In this document: positions 63,602 to 64,000 of the stretch, in pieces | How positions within the stretch are numbered: position 1 is the first letter of the stretch | Layout: each line of letters begins with the position of its first letter | From: Algoriphagus iocasae | Lineage (GTDB): Bacteria > Bacteroidota > Bacteroidia > Cytophagales > Cyclobacteriaceae | Assembly (NCBI RefSeq): GCF_014206875.1 | Contig: NZ_JACIJO010000002.1 | Span: forward strand, 930,001 to 994,000 | Direction of reading: 5' to 3' | Length of the DNA: 64,000 nucleotides | Translations under genes and position numbers: made by a program | The notes under the pieces: model-generated | Told to the model about the DNA's origin: nothing | Database searches by the model: none | What the model saw: only the letters and a program-made list of their open reading frames with translations

Positions 63602-64000
63602 GTGAAGACATATAAAGAGTTTAAACAAGTTGACTACCCTGCAATAGGGGAGGACGTACTTCAGTACTGGAAAGACAATCAGATTTTCGAAAAATCCATC
63701 GCCAACCGAGATGGAGCCGAAACCTTTACATTTTTTGAAGGTCCACCTTCGGCAAATGGTACTCCTGGTATTCACCATGTGATGGCCAGAACACTGAAAG
63801 ATATCTTTTGCCGATACAAAACTTTGCAAGGCTACCAAGTAAAAAGAAAAGGTGGCTGGGATACGCATGGTCTTCCTGTGGAGCTTCAGGTTGAAAAAGA
63901 ATTAGGGATTACCAAAGAAGATATCGGTAAAAAAATCTCTGTTGAGGATTACAACAAGAAGTGTAAGGAAACAGTCATGCGATTCAAAAATGAATGGGAT
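63602..64000 (+). CDS. ileS: Isoleucine-tRNA ligase (3' end outside window)
   Basis: The 133 codons present match the N-terminus of IleS: KTYKEFKQVDYPAIGEDVLQYW, the class I HIGH-type motif in SANGTPGIHHVMARTLKD, and GYQVKRKGGWDTHGLPVE. It charges tRNA-Ile and is essential. The start is GTG at 63602; the frame is open upstream but has no ATG and no further conserved residues. Confidence 0.96.
   Translation, partial: MKTYKEFKQVDYPAIGEDVLQYWKDNQIFEKSIANRDGAETFTFFEGPPSANGTPGIHHVMARTLKDIFCRYKTLQGYQVKRKGGWDTHGLPVELQVEKELGITKEDIGKKISVEDYNKKCKETVMRFKNEWD

Overview
The window is about 64 kb of a chromosome from a Bacteroidota bacterium, most likely order Cytophagales (an Algoriphagus- or Cyclobacterium-like organism). 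The evidence is a gliding motility lipoprotein GldB, a PorP/SprF-type outer-membrane protein, an RprX/RprY-like two-component pair, many short lipoproteins, near absence of Shine-Dalgarno sites, and several promoters with the Bacteroidota -7 element TAnnTTTG. There are 51 protein genes (two cut by the window ends) and one gene remnant. I see no rRNA, tRNA, CRISPR array, phage or complete insertion sequence.

Layout. 1-6321 (minus): a two-gene sensory operon, a periplasmic beta-propeller histidine kinase followed by a giant repeat sensor (NTF2-like domain plus at least five GAF-like units), cut by the window start. 6784-22314 (minus): small and secreted proteins, peptidases (S9, gamma-glutamyltransferase, P1/S58), an amino-acid permease, an arylsulfatase with an unusual active-site motif, a DUF3500 protein, an intradiol dioxygenase, a methyltransferase and a DUF3052 protein. 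22707-40173 (plus): endonuclease III, then a surface-polysaccharide locus (asparagine synthetase-like amidotransferase, glycosyltransferases, radical SAM protein, SLBB export protein, Wzz, Wzx, Wzy, methyltransferase), interrupted only by gldB on the other strand. From the SLBB gene onward nearly every gene overlaps the next, so this is one translationally coupled operon.

40252-51048: OsmC, RlmF, a SIMPL protein, an M14 carboxypeptidase divergent from a dipeptide epimerase, the RprXY-like pair, lysA, and a PorP/SprF gene followed in frame by the C-terminal remnant of a second copy. 51203-57294 is the least conventional region: a ferritin-like protein (VioB-associated family) with an uncharacterised partner on the minus strand, divergent from a tight OsmC - FIST sensor - class III adenylate cyclase operon. 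I regard this as the best candidate for an undescribed system, possibly redox or small-ligand sensing coupled to cAMP. 57287-64000: an MscS channel, a haem lipoprotein, other lipoproteins, an M28 peptidase, a GH43 enzyme and the start of ileS.

The intergenic DNA carries structured repeats that the genes do not explain: degenerate 7-nt-period arrays at four sites, and three hairpins sharing a GTC-A frame whose stems differ in sequence but stay complementary. The rearranged element at 45260-45537 holds two of those hairpins in opposite orientations.
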